NCBI RefSeq assembly: GCF_013376045.1
Contig: NZ_JABMJG010000005.1
Location: 504,080-568,079 of the forward strand
Source of the DNA: Variovorax sp. SG517
GTDB lineage: Bacteria > Pseudomonadota > Gammaproteobacteria > Burkholderiales > Burkholderiaceae_C
DNA: 64,000 bases
Direction: 5' to 3'
Both the position numbers and the translations under genes were made by a program. Positions 25,211 to 34,043 of the stretch are shown piece after piece. The first letter of the stretch is position 1, and the number at the start of each line of letters is the position of its first letter. The notes under the pieces were generated by a model. It worked only from the letters and a program-made list of their open reading frames with translations. It was not told where the DNA came from and did no database searches.

Positions 25211-27820
25211 ATGGCACGCACCGCATCGTCATCGTCTTCATCCACCGCCCGCAAGGCGCTCGCGCGCTATCACGGCAAGCGCGACTTCTCCCGCACGCCG
25301 GAACCCAGGGCCGGCGGCCGGCCGGGCGAGGGCACGCTGGGCTTCGTCATCCAGAAGCACCACGCGAGCCATCTGCACTACGACTTCAGGCTGGAGCTCG
25401 ACGGCACGTTGAAAAGCTGGGCCGTTCCCAAGGGACCGTGCCTGGACCCCGGCGTGAAGCGCATGGCGGTGCACGTCGAAGACCACCCCATCTCCTACGC
25501 TGATTTCGAAGGCACCATTCCGCCGAAGCAGTACGGCGCCGGCACCGTCATCGTCTGGGACCGCGGCGACTGGCTGCCCGAAGGCGATGCGCGCAAGGCG
25601 CTCGCGGCCGGCAAGCTCAAGTTCGAGCTGCGCGGCGAGAAGCTGCACGGGCACTGGACGCTGGTGCGCATGCACGGCAAGGGCGGCGAATCGCACGAGC
25701 CCTGGCTGCTCATCAAGGAGCGCGACGGCGAGGCCCGCGCGCTCGACGACTACGACGTGGTGGAAGAAGAGCCCGCGAGCGTGATCACCGGCCTGGGCGT
25801 CGACGAGGTGGCGCAGGCGCCGAGGAAGAAGGCGAAGACAAAGAGCAGCACGCCGTCGAAGAAGGAGGCACTCGGGAAGAAGAAAGAGAAGAAAGCCGCG
25901 CTGCCCGCCGCCCTCGAACCCCAGCTCGCCACCCTCGCGTCCTCGCCGCCTTCATCGCCGGCCGACTGGCTCTACGAGCTCAAGTTCGACGGCTACCGCC
26001 TGCTGGCGCGCATTGACGAGAAGGGCAAGGTCCACTGCTTCACCCGCAACGGGCACGACTGGAGCGCGAAGCTGCCCGCGCTCGTCGAGGCTCTCTCCGG
26101 GCTGGGCATCCGCTCGGCCTGGCTCGACGGCGAGATCACGGTCGACGGCCCCAACGGCGCACCCGACTTCCAGGCGCTGCAGAACGCCTTCGACCGCGGC
26201 GCCACCTCGTCCATCGTCTACTGGCTCTTCGACGCGCCCTTTCTCGACGGCGAGGACCTGCGCGACCTGCCCGTCGAGGAGCGCCGCGAGAGGCTCGCCG
26301 CGGTGCTGGCCGGCCGCCCGCCTTCGCCGCAGTTGCGCCTGAGCGAAGCCTTCGAGGCCTCGCCGCGCGACCTGCTCGCGTCCTCCGCGCGCATCGGCTT
26401 CGAGGGCATCGTGGCCAAGCGCAAGGGCTCGCCCTACGTATCGCGCCGCTCGCCCGACTGGATCAAGCTCAAGAACCAGCAGCGCCAGGAGTTCGTGATC
26501 GGCGGCTACACCGCGCCCAAGGGCACGCGCGCCGGCTTCGGCGCCCTGCTGCTCGGGGTGTACGACGAAGACGGCGGGCGGCTGCGCTACTGCGGCAACG
26601 TGGGCACGGGCTTCGACGCGAGCCGCCTCGCCGACATCAAGGCCAAGCTCGACCGGCTGGCCACCGACGACTGCCCCTTCGAGCCCGCGCCGCGCGGCGT
26701 GAAGGCACAGTGGGTCAAGCCCTCGCTGGTGGCCGAGGTTTCCTTCGGCGAATGGACGCGCGAGCATCGCGTGCGCCAGGCCGTCTTCCAGGGCCTGCGC
26801 AGCGACAAGCCGGCACGAGAGATCCGGCGGGAGCAGCCGCAGCGCGTGCGCGCCATCGAGGCGCAGGCGGCCAAGGTTCCCGTGAAGAGCGAAAGCGCCG
26901 GCAGCGGCACCCGCAACGCAGGGGGAAGAAGCAAGTCCATGGCACAGAAGATCACCCACGCCGACCGCGTGATCGACAAGCACAGCGGCCTCACCAAGGG
27001 CGAGCTCGCCGCCTACTACGACAGCGTGTCGAAGCTCATGCTGCCGCACCTGCGCGGCCGGCCGGTGTCGCTGGTGCGCGCGCCCGACGGCGTGGGCGGC
27101 GAGCTGTTCTTCCAGAAGCACCTGCAGGCGCGCGAGATTCCCGGCGTGAACCAGCTCGATCCCGCGCTCGACCCCGGCCACGAGCCGCTGCTGCAGATCG
27201 ACAGGAAGGAGGGCCTGCTCGGCGCGGCGCAGATGAACGTCATCGAGCTGCACACCTGGAACGCCACCTCCAGCGACATCGGCAGGCCCGACCGCATGAC
27301 CTTCGACCTCGACCCGGGCGAGGGCGTGCAGTGGCCGCAGATCCAGGAGGCCGCGATGCTGGTGCGCACGCTGCTCGACGAGCTGGGCCTGCCCGCCTTC
27401 CTGAAGACCAGCGGCGGCAAGGGGCTGCACGTGGTGGTGCCGGTGCGCCGGCAGTACGACTGGGACACCGTCAAGGGCTTCTCGCAGGCCGTGGTGGCGC
27501 ACCTCGCGCAGACCATTCCGGCGCGCTTCGTCGCCAAGAGCGGGCCGCGCAACCGCGTGGGCAAGGTTTTCGTCGACTACTTGCGCAACGGCTTCGGCGC
27601 GACCACCGTGAGCGCATGGTCGGCGCGCTCGCGTCCGGGGCTGGGCGTGTCGGTACCGCTCGACTGGGACGAGCTGCCCTCGCTCGCCGGTCCGGCGCAA
27701 TGGACCGTCGCCAATGCGGCGGAACGCTTCGAGATCGGCAACAAGCCCTGGACCGGCATGGAGCGCAGCCGCAGGAGCCTCACGGCCGCGATGAAGCTGC
27801 TGGGCTACGAGCCGGGCTGA
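25211..27820 (+). CDS. ligD: Multifunctional DNA ligase D
   Basis: An 869-residue end-joining enzyme with domain order phosphoesterase, ligase, polymerase, as in Pseudomonas LigD. The 3'-phosphoesterase spans about residues 17-190 (FVIQKHHASHLHYDFRLELDG, with the catalytic His residues). A Lys-rich linker (200-235) precedes the ATP-dependent ligase, whose nucleotidyl-acceptor is Lys258 in LYELKFDGYRLL; SPDWIKLKN is ligase motif V. The primase-like polymerase runs from about 575 to the end with MTFDLDPGEG supplying the catalytic Asp pair and SGGKGLHVVVPV. Together with Ku it repairs breaks without a template, useful in stationary cells. Confidence 0.97.
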   Translation: MARTASSSSSSTARKALARYHGKRDFSRTPEPRAGGRPGEGTLGFVIQKHHASHLHYDFRLELDGTLKSWAVPKGPCLDPGVKRMAVHVEDHPISYADFEGTIPPKQYGAGTVIVWDRGDWLPEGDARKALAAGKLKFELRGEKLHGHWTLVRMHGKGGESHEPWLLIKERDGEARALDDYDVVEEEPASVITGLGVDEVAQAPRKKAKTKSSTPSKKEALGKKKEKKAALPAALEPQLATLASSPPSSPADWLYELKFDGYRLLARIDEKGKVHCFTRNGHDWSAKLPALVEALSGLGIRSAWLDGEITVDGPNGAPDFQALQNAFDRGATSSIVYWLFDAPFLDGEDLRDLPVEERRERLAAVLAGRPPSPQLRLSEAFEASPRDLLASSARIGFEGIVAKRKGSPYVSRRSPDWIKLKNQQRQEFVIGGYTAPKGTRAGFGALLLGVYDEDGGRLRYCGNVGTGFDASRLADIKAKLDRLATDDCPFEPAPRGVKAQWVKPSLVAEVSFGEWTREHRVRQAVFQGLRSDKPAREIRREQPQRVRAIEAQAAKVPVKSESAGSGTRNAGGRSKSMAQKITHADRVIDKHSGLTKGELAAYYDSVSKLMLPHLRGRPVSLVRAPDGVGGELFFQKHLQAREIPGVNQLDPALDPGHEPLLQIDRKEGLLGAAQMNVIELHTWNATSSDIGRPDRMTFDLDPGEGVQWPQIQEAAMLVRTLLDELGLPAFLKTSGGKGLHVVVPVRRQYDWDTVKGFSQAVVAHLAQTIPARFVAKSGPRNRVGKVFVDYLRNGFGATTVSAWSARSRPGLGVSVPLDWDELPSLAGPAQWTVANAAERFEIGNKPWTGMERSRRSLTAAMKLLGYEPG

Positions 27821-27851
27821 GGCTGCCGCTCGCTCTTCAGCCGGTCGCTCC

Positions 27852-28670
27852 TCAGCCGAGCGCCTCCTCCGTCGTCACCTCGAAGCGCTTCAGCGTGTTC
27901 GCCCCGAAAACCATGGTGATCGGCACGTCCGCCGCGTCGCGTCCGCGCGCGATCACGATGCGGCCGATGCGCGGCGTGTTGTGCCGCGCGTCGAAGGTGT
28001 GCCAGCGCTCGCCCAGGTAGACCTCGAACCATGCGCTGAAGTCCATCGGATAGGGCGCTGGCGGCACGCCGATGTCGCCCAGGTAGCCCGTCACGTAGCG
28101 CGCCGGGACGTTCATGGCGCGGCACAGCGTGATCGCCAGGTGCGTGAAGTCGCGGCACACGCCGGTGCCTTCGCGAAACCCCTCGAGCGCGGTGCGCGTG
28201 GGCCGGGCGTTGCCGTAGTCGAAGCGAAGGTGCCGGTGCACGAAGTCGCAGATCGCCTGCACGCGCGGCCAGCCGGGCGCCGCGTGCGAGAAGCTGTCCC
28301 AGGCGAACTGCAGCAGCTCGCTGTCGACCTCGCAGTAGCGGCTGGGCAGCAGGAAGGGCAGCGTCTCCACCGGCAGGTCGGCGGTGGCGTGCTGGCGGGC
28401 GCCGAAGTCGACCGGGTCGGGCTGGCCGGTGTCGTACACCAGTGCCTGGTTGCGCAGGCGCACGCTCTCGACGCCCGGCGGTATGCGCACGCGGGCGCAG
28501 CGGTTGCCGAAGCCGTCGAGGTAGTGGTCGGTGTGCAGCGAGGAGCTGAGCACGAGGTTCTCGCCGCCTTGCAGGTCCCGGGCGCGCGAGGGGTGTACCT
28601 GCAGCATGTGGATCAGCGCCGTGGGCGCCGTCACCTGCAGTTCGATGTCGAAGCCGATTCTGATCAACAT
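27852..28670 (-). CDS. Transglutaminase-like cysteine protease family protein
   Basis: A 272-residue protein with an N-terminal beta domain (residues 1-110) and a transglutaminase-like core. The catalytic cysteine is Cys172 in GTGVCRDFTHLAI; WHTFDARHNTPRIGR supplies the His and the Asp region. Such bacterial proteins are probably proteases or amide hydrolases rather than cross-linkers; the target is unknown. It is convergent with ligD and divergent from the membrane microprotein. Confidence 0.88.
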   Translation of the reverse strand: MLIRIGFDIELQVTAPTALIHMLQVHPSRARDLQGGENLVLSSSLHTDHYLDGFGNRCARVRIPPGVESVRLRNQALVYDTGQPDPVDFGARQHATADLPVETLPFLLPSRYCEVDSELLQFAWDSFSHAAPGWPRVQAICDFVHRHLRFDYGNARPTRTALEGFREGTGVCRDFTHLAITLCRAMNVPARYVTGYLGDIGVPPAPYPMDFSAWFEVYLGERWHTFDARHNTPRIGRIVIARGRDAADVPITMVFGANTLKRFEVTTEEALG

Positions 28671-28895
28671 GGTCGCTCCATGCTATGCAGCCGCGCACGC
28701 GGCTTCCACGGGCCGCGCCCGCGAAGCGTCGTAGGCGGGCGCGATGCGGTGTCGGCGCGCGCCTACCGCGCCCACGCGTTTTCTCCCACAAAGGTGGAAG
28801 GGGCGCCACTACGGTGCGCGGGCGTTGCAAAACATAACCTTCGGATTCCTGCAAGTTCATCCGCCATCAGAGGGGCGCAATCCGGAGGGGAAATC

Positions 28896-29045
28896 ATGGA
28901 GTTTTCAACACTTTTCGATTCGTTCACCACCACCTGGGGCGACGAGATCCTCATGTGGGGCGTGGCCGCCGTCGCCGGCTGCATCTGCCTCATTGCCGTG
29001 GTGAACGTGCTCGACATGTTCCTCGACAACGGCGAGGCAGGCTGA
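28896..29045 (+). CDS. Single-pass membrane microprotein upstream of catalase
   Basis: A 49-residue protein. Residues about 19-39 (ILMWGVAAVAGCICLIAVVNV) form one transmembrane helix between a short aromatic N-terminus and an acidic C-terminus. GGAGGGG sits five bases before the ATG, a near-ideal ribosome-binding site, so I believe it is translated. It ends 33 bases before the catalase gene and may be co-transcribed. No known family recognised. Confidence 0.65.
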   Translation: MEFSTLFDSFTTTWGDEILMWGVAAVAGCICLIAVVNVLDMFLDNGEAG

Positions 29046-29078
29046 CGAGGCCCTTTTCCCTCTCACGAACCTTCACCA

Positions 29079-31304
29079 ATGAAAGATCCTGGCAAGTCCA
29101 CGATGTCACCTCAGAACAGGGCCGCCGCGGGCCGCCGCGCCGGCGCCGCGAAGGCCGGCGCCGGCGACGCCGCCAACCCCAAGCAGCAGCAACTGGAGGG
29201 TTTCACCGTCGAGCACCCGACGACCCTCACCACCAACCAGGGCCTGCAGCTCCCGGACAACCACAACTCGCTGAAGGCCGGCGCGCGCGGTCCTACGCTG
29301 CTCGAAGACTTCATCCTGCGCGAGAAGATCACGCACTTCGACCACGAGCGCATTCCGGAGCGCGCGGTGCATGCGCGCGGATCGGCGGCGCACGGCTACT
29401 TCCAGGTCTACAAGTCGATGTCGCAGTTCACCTGCGCCGACTTCCTGCAGGACCCGGAGGCGAAGACGCCTGTCTTCGTGCGCTTCTCCACCGTGGCCGG
29501 CTCGCGCGGCTCGGCCGACACGGTGCGCGACGTGCGCGGCTTCGCCGTCAAGTTCTACACCCGCGAGGGCAACTACGACCTCGTGGGCAACAACATCCCG
29601 GTGTTCTTCATCCAGGACGCGATCAAGTTCCCCGACCTGATCCACGCCGTGAAGCCAGAGCCGCACCACGAGATGCCGCAGGCCGCGAGCGCGCACGACA
29701 CCTTCTGGGACTTCGTCTCGCTGATGCCCGAGAGCACGCACATGCTGATGTGGGCGATGAGCGACCGCGCCATCCCGCGCAGCCTGCGCATGATGGAAGG
29801 CTTCGGCGTGCACACCTTCCGCTTCATCAACAGCCGCGGCGAGAGCCACTTCGTGAAGTTCCACTGGAAGCCCAAGCTCGGCGTGCACGGCCTCGCGTGG
29901 GACGAGGCGCAGAAGATCGCCGGCAAGGACCCCGACTTCCACCGCCGCGACCTGTGGGAAGCCATCGAGAACGGCGACTTCCCCGAGTGGGAACTCGGCG
30001 TACAGCTGATTCCGCAGGACAAGGAACACTCGCTGGGCTTCGACCTGCTCGACCCCACCAAGCTCATTCCCGAGGAGATGGTGCCCGTTCAGAAGATCGG
30101 CCGGCTGGTGCTCAACCGCAACCCCGACAACTTCTTCGCCGAGACCGAGCAGGTGGCATTCCACCCCGGCCACCTCGTGCCCGGCATCGACTTCACGAAC
30201 GACCCGCTGCTGCAGGGGCGCCTCTTCTCGTACACCGACACGCAGATCTCGCGCCTGGGCGGCGCCAACTTCCACGAACTGCCCATCAACAAGGCCGTGT
30301 GCCCCTTCCACAACTTCCAGCGCGACGGCATGCACCGCCAGACTATCGCGCGCGGGCAAGTGGCCTACGAGCCCAACACGCTGGGCAGCGGCACCGAGTT
30401 CCGCGTGGACGGCGGCAGCCACGGCTTCCAGTCGTTCCCCGAGGAGATCCATCCGCCCAAGGTGCGCCGCCGCAGCGCTTCGTTCGACGACCACTTCACG
30501 CAGGCGCGCCTGTTCTTCGAGAGCCAGAGCGCGGCGGAGAAGGAACACATCGTCGCGGCCTTCCGCTTCGAGCTGTCGAAGCTGGAGGTGCCGGCCATCC
30601 GCCAGCGCATGGTCGACAACCTCGCGCACGTGGACGAGAAGCTCGCTCGCCGCGTGGCCGAGCCGCTTGGCATCGGCGAACCCGATGCCAAGGCGGCGGC
30701 CGGCCGCGCGGGCTTTCGCGACCACCGCATCGCGCTGCCCATCGAGGAGTCGCCCGCGCTGAGCATGGCCGACACCGGAGACGGCTCGGTGCGCACGCGC
30801 AAGGTCGCGATCATCGTGGCCGACGGCGTCGACTCCGCCTCGCTCAAGCCCATACGCGACGCGCTCGAGCAGGCCGGCGCGCGCTGCAAGGTGGTAGGCC
30901 CGCGCCTGGGCACCGTGGCGAGCGCATCCAGGCGCCAGATCGAGGTGGACGCCACCTTCGCCAACACGCCCTCGGTGATGTTCGACGCGGTGCTCGTGCC
31001 CGCCGGTGCCGAGGGCGCCGCGGCGCTCTCGGGCATGGGCGACGCGGTGCACTTCGTGCTGGAGGCCTACAAGCACTGCAAGGCGATCTGCACGGTGGGC
31101 GAGGGCGCGCGGCTGCTGTCCACGCTCGGCATCGACGAGCAGACCTCGCCCGAGGACGCACCCGCCGGCGTGGTGGTGGCCGCGACGCCGGTCACCAACC
31201 TGGGCGACAGCTCCAGCGCCACGGAGATCGCGCAGCGCTTTGCCGCGGCCATCGCGAAGCACCGGCACTGGGACCGCGCGAACATCGACGCCGTGCCGGC
31301 CTGA
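29079..31304 (+). CDS. katE: Large-subunit catalase HPII
   Basis: A 741-residue clade-2 monofunctional catalase that converts hydrogen peroxide to water and oxygen. The catalytic His98 is in ERIPERAVHARGSAAHGYF, the conserved Asn is in YDLVGNNIPVFFIQD, and the haem-ligand Tyr is in GRLFSYTDTQISRLGG. After about residue 590 comes the flavodoxin/DJ-1-like C-terminal domain found only in large catalases (KVAIIVADGVDSASLKPIRDALEQAGA). The first 35 residues are basic and Ala-rich. HPII enzymes are usually stationary-phase expressed; the neighbouring Ku-LigD pair fits a shared stress theme, though no common promoter is visible. Confidence 0.97.
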   Translation: MKDPGKSTMSPQNRAAAGRRAGAAKAGAGDAANPKQQQLEGFTVEHPTTLTTNQGLQLPDNHNSLKAGARGPTLLEDFILREKITHFDHERIPERAVHARGSAAHGYFQVYKSMSQFTCADFLQDPEAKTPVFVRFSTVAGSRGSADTVRDVRGFAVKFYTREGNYDLVGNNIPVFFIQDAIKFPDLIHAVKPEPHHEMPQAASAHDTFWDFVSLMPESTHMLMWAMSDRAIPRSLRMMEGFGVHTFRFINSRGESHFVKFHWKPKLGVHGLAWDEAQKIAGKDPDFHRRDLWEAIENGDFPEWELGVQLIPQDKEHSLGFDLLDPTKLIPEEMVPVQKIGRLVLNRNPDNFFAETEQVAFHPGHLVPGIDFTNDPLLQGRLFSYTDTQISRLGGANFHELPINKAVCPFHNFQRDGMHRQTIARGQVAYEPNTLGSGTEFRVDGGSHGFQSFPEEIHPPKVRRRSASFDDHFTQARLFFESQSAAEKEHIVAAFRFELSKLEVPAIRQRMVDNLAHVDEKLARRVAEPLGIGEPDAKAAAGRAGFRDHRIALPIEESPALSMADTGDGSVRTRKVAIIVADGVDSASLKPIRDALEQAGARCKVVGPRLGTVASASRRQIEVDATFANTPSVMFDAVLVPAGAEGAAALSGMGDAVHFVLEAYKHCKAICTVGEGARLLSTLGIDEQTSPEDAPAGVVVAATPVTNLGDSSSATEIAQRFAAAIAKHRHWDRANIDAVPA

Positions 31305-31326
31305 GCGGTCTTGTCGTCGCCGGCGG

Positions 31327-31551
31327 CTACGTGCTGCCGGCAGCCTGCCGCGGCGGCCACTCGATGCGCTCGGGAGGTGCGGCCGGCGGCCGGCTCGTCC
31401 ACTCCTTCAGGCAGGCCTTCGAACAGCACGGCCACCAGCCGAGCGGTCCGCATTCCACGGCCTGGCCGCAACCCGCCACGCACAGGCTGGACCTGCGGTG
31501 GAGCCTCGACGCATCGCCCGGCGGGGCCGCGATTTCGACGCGCGGCTTCAT
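31327..31551 (-). CDS. Possible cysteine-rich small protein
   Basis: A 74-residue reading frame lying in an otherwise empty gap. It starts MKPRVEIAAPPGDASRLHRR and carries the pattern C-x3-C-x5-C-x6-CC-x3-C within CVAGCGQAVECGPLGWWPCC, which looks like a metal-binding knot followed by SKACLKEW. Clustered cysteines and tryptophans are unlikely by chance in a GC-rich shadow frame. No strong ribosome-binding site is seen, and longer in-frame starts exist up to 31740. Function unknown. Confidence 0.35.
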   Translation of the reverse strand: MKPRVEIAAPPGDASRLHRRSSLCVAGCGQAVECGPLGWWPCCSKACLKEWTSRPPAAPPERIEWPPRQAAGST

Positions 31552-31897
31552 GCGTATGCGTGGGCGCTGGCAAGCGCCCGACGACGATGATCTGACATGG
31601 AACTCCCTGGTTCGGCCCGCTGTCCAGGTGCGGGCTCTGAGGCGCGCATTATGTAAGCCGATGTGTCCGGCGCGGGGCGCCATCGCGAGCATCTGCGGCA
31701 TGCCGTGACCGAATGCGCAGGGCTCGTCCTTCGGTGGCATGCCGGCTGACGGTTAGTTCTTTAGCCCTAGACCGTATTGCGAATAGGCGCGGCTGGGGGC
31801 CCCTCCTAGACTTTCTCCCCGAGGCCTGAACGGCGCGCACTCCCGCGACGTCGATGGTCCGCCGCGGCGGGCCCACAGGGCCAGACGCGGGGGTCCA
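31552..31897. other. Intergenic region upstream of the CHAT-TPS operon
   Basis: About 350 bases with no convincing gene. It presumably carries the promoter of the CHAT-tpsB-tpsA operon; the least GC-rich part is around 31752-31790 (TTAGTTCTTTAGCCC and a nearby TATTGCGAATA). A perfect 12-base palindrome CCGCCGCGGCGG occurs at 31859-31870, and GGGGG lies just before the CHAT start. No clear -35/-10 pair could be fixed. Confidence 0.3.
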
Positions 31898-34042
31898 ATG
31901 GCGTGGTTTTCGAGATGGGGATGGGGGCGCCCTGCACGTCGTCGTGCTGGCATCGCAGGTGCGCTCGGTCTGGCCGGCATTCTTCTGGCGGGCTACTGCC
32001 TTCCGGCAGCGGCGCAGCAGGCGCCGAGCGCTGAAGCAGCTGCCAGCAAGGCAGAGCAGGCCCGCCTCGCGGACACCGACACGCTGCTGGCGCTGACCAG
32101 CGAAGGCGCGGTGCTCTACGGGCAGGACTCGGTCAAGCTCTCGGGCTATCAATACTGCAGCCAGGCCGTCGCGCTGGCCGAGGCGGGCGAGTTCCGCCAG
32201 AGCGTGCGCGCCGCGAGCAAGGCGCTGCACCTGGCCAACGCCACCAACGACCCCAACCTCATGGCCATGGCCAACCGCGACCTGGCGATCGTCTACAGCT
32301 ACTCGGGCCAGCTCGAGAAGGCCGAGGAGTTCGCGCGCGAGGCGCTCAGGCATCAGGCGCGCGACCCCAAGCTGGTGGTCGGCCCGGTGCAGAAGGTGAT
32401 CGGCGACGTGCGATCGCGCCGCGGCGACTATTCCGGCGCGGTGCTCAGCTATGACGAGGCGCTGGCCAACAGCTCGCAGCGCTATGCGCCGCTGGTGCAG
32501 GCATCGCTGGTCAATGCGCTGATCGAATCGGGCGATCCGGCGCGGGCGCGCGAGGTGCTCGGCACCATGGCCCCGCCGAAGGACGCCCCGCTCACCGCGC
32601 AGCTCGACCGCACCCGCGCCCGGCTGCTGCTGGCCGAGAACAAGCCCGCCGAGGCGCGCGATGCCTACCGCGCGCTCACCGCCCGGCAGGTGGGCGCCGA
32701 CACCGAGTACTACCGCCTCTGGGCCTGGGACGGCGTGGCGCGCAGCGAACTCGCGCTGGGCCAGAAGCAGGCCGCCGCCGAGGCCGTGGGCCGCGCGCTG
32801 GGCGACGTGGACAAGGTGCGCGCGCGCTTTCGCAGCGAGGAATTCAAGATGGGCCTGTTCTCGGACCTGCAGACGGTGTTCGAGCGCGGCGTTTCCATCT
32901 ACAGCGACGCGGGCGATGCGCGCCAGGCCTTCGAGGTGAGCGAGCACAGCCGCTCGCGCGCGCTGCTCGATGCGGTGCGCGGCCGCGCGAAGATCAGCGA
33001 GCAGGCCGCCAACACCGTCGACCTCGCCACGCTGCAGCGCACGCTGGCGGCCGACGAGCGCGTGGTGCAGTTCCACTCGCTGCCCGACCGCCTCGTGGTG
33101 TGGGTGGTGGGCCCGGACAGCATCGTGGAGAAGACCGTGGCGGTGAAGCGCGACGAGCTCAACGAGCTGGTCGAGACCTTCCGCAATTCCATCGTGCGCG
33201 GCCGCCGCACCGCCATCACCAACGCCGACAAGCTGGGCGCCGCGCTGCTCGGTCCCCTGGGCATCGCGCCGGGCCAGCGTCTGGTGGTGGTGCCGCACGG
33301 GCCGCTTCACTACCTGCCGTTCCAGGCGCTGCGGCTGGACGGGCGCTACATCATCGAGACGCATCCTGTGGCCGTGGCGCCGTCGATGAGCATCGCGGTG
33401 CAGCTCGCGCAGCGCACGCCTCGCGTGAACGCCTCGCTCACCGCCTTCGGCAATCCGCGCATCGAGGACAAGTACGACCTGCCCGGCGCCGAGACCGAGG
33501 TGAAGCAGCTCGCGCGGCTCTTCCCACGCAACACGCTGTACATGGGCGCAGCCGCCACCAAGACGCAGTTCCGCGACGTGGCCGCGCGCTCGCCGCTGAT
33601 GCACGTGGCGGCGCACGCCGAGGCCGATGCGGTCGATCCGCTGTATTCGCGCATCCTGCTGGCCAACGAGGGCGGCAAGCAGAACTTCCTGGAGGCGCAC
33701 GAGATCCTCGGGCTGCCGATGGACGGCACCGCGCTGGTCACGCTCTCGGCCTGCGAATCGGGCCTGGGGCGCATCGCGCAGGGCGACGAGGTGCTGGGCT
33801 TCACGCGTTCCTTTCTTTCTGCCGGCAGCTCCAGCCTGATCGCATCTCTGTGGCCGGTGTCCGACGACGCCACCGCGGTGCTCATGGGCACGCTCTACGG
33901 CGAGCTCTCGAAGGGCCGCGACATCCAGAAGGCCATGCAGGCCGGGCAGCTCGCGGTGCTGAAGGATCCCAAGATGTCCCATCCCTTCTTCTGGGCGCCG
34001 TTCAATCTGATCGGCAACTGGCGTCTGACGGTGGGTAGCTGA
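31898..34042 (+). CDS. Secreted TPR-CHAT domain protein (caspase-fold protease)
   Basis: A 714-residue protein with an N-terminal signal peptide (hydrophobic IAGALGLAGILLAGYCL, cleavage near AAAQQ), so it should act in the periplasm or beyond. Residues about 70-310 are tetratricopeptide-like helices (GEFRQSVRAASKALHLANAT, SGQLEKAEEFAREALRHQA). The C-terminal third is a CHAT domain, a clan CD cysteine peptidase related to caspases and separase: catalytic His573 in MHVAAHAEAD and Cys619 in LSACESGLGR are both present. Family-end motifs LIASLWPVSDDAT and HPFFWAPFNLIGNW follow. It is one base upstream of tpsB in the same operon, so a role in processing or controlling the exported TpsA protein is the leading inference. 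Confidence 0.9.
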   Translation: MAWFSRWGWGRPARRRAGIAGALGLAGILLAGYCLPAAAQQAPSAEAAASKAEQARLADTDTLLALTSEGAVLYGQDSVKLSGYQYCSQAVALAEAGEFRQSVRAASKALHLANATNDPNLMAMANRDLAIVYSYSGQLEKAEEFAREALRHQARDPKLVVGPVQKVIGDVRSRRGDYSGAVLSYDEALANSSQRYAPLVQASLVNALIESGDPARAREVLGTMAPPKDAPLTAQLDRTRARLLLAENKPAEARDAYRALTARQVGADTEYYRLWAWDGVARSELALGQKQAAAEAVGRALGDVDKVRARFRSEEFKMGLFSDLQTVFERGVSIYSDAGDARQAFEVSEHSRSRALLDAVRGRAKISEQAANTVDLATLQRTLAADERVVQFHSLPDRLVVWVVGPDSIVEKTVAVKRDELNELVETFRNSIVRGRRTAITNADKLGAALLGPLGIAPGQRLVVVPHGPLHYLPFQALRLDGRYIIETHPVAVAPSMSIAVQLAQRTPRVNASLTAFGNPRIEDKYDLPGAETEVKQLARLFPRNTLYMGAAATKTQFRDVAARSPLMHVAAHAEADAVDPLYSRILLANEGGKQNFLEAHEILGLPMDGTALVTLSACESGLGRIAQGDEVLGFTRSFLSAGSSSLIASLWPVSDDATAVLMGTLYGELSKGRDIQKAMQAGQLAVLKDPKMSHPFFWAPFNLIGNWRLTVGS

Positions 34043-34043
34043 C

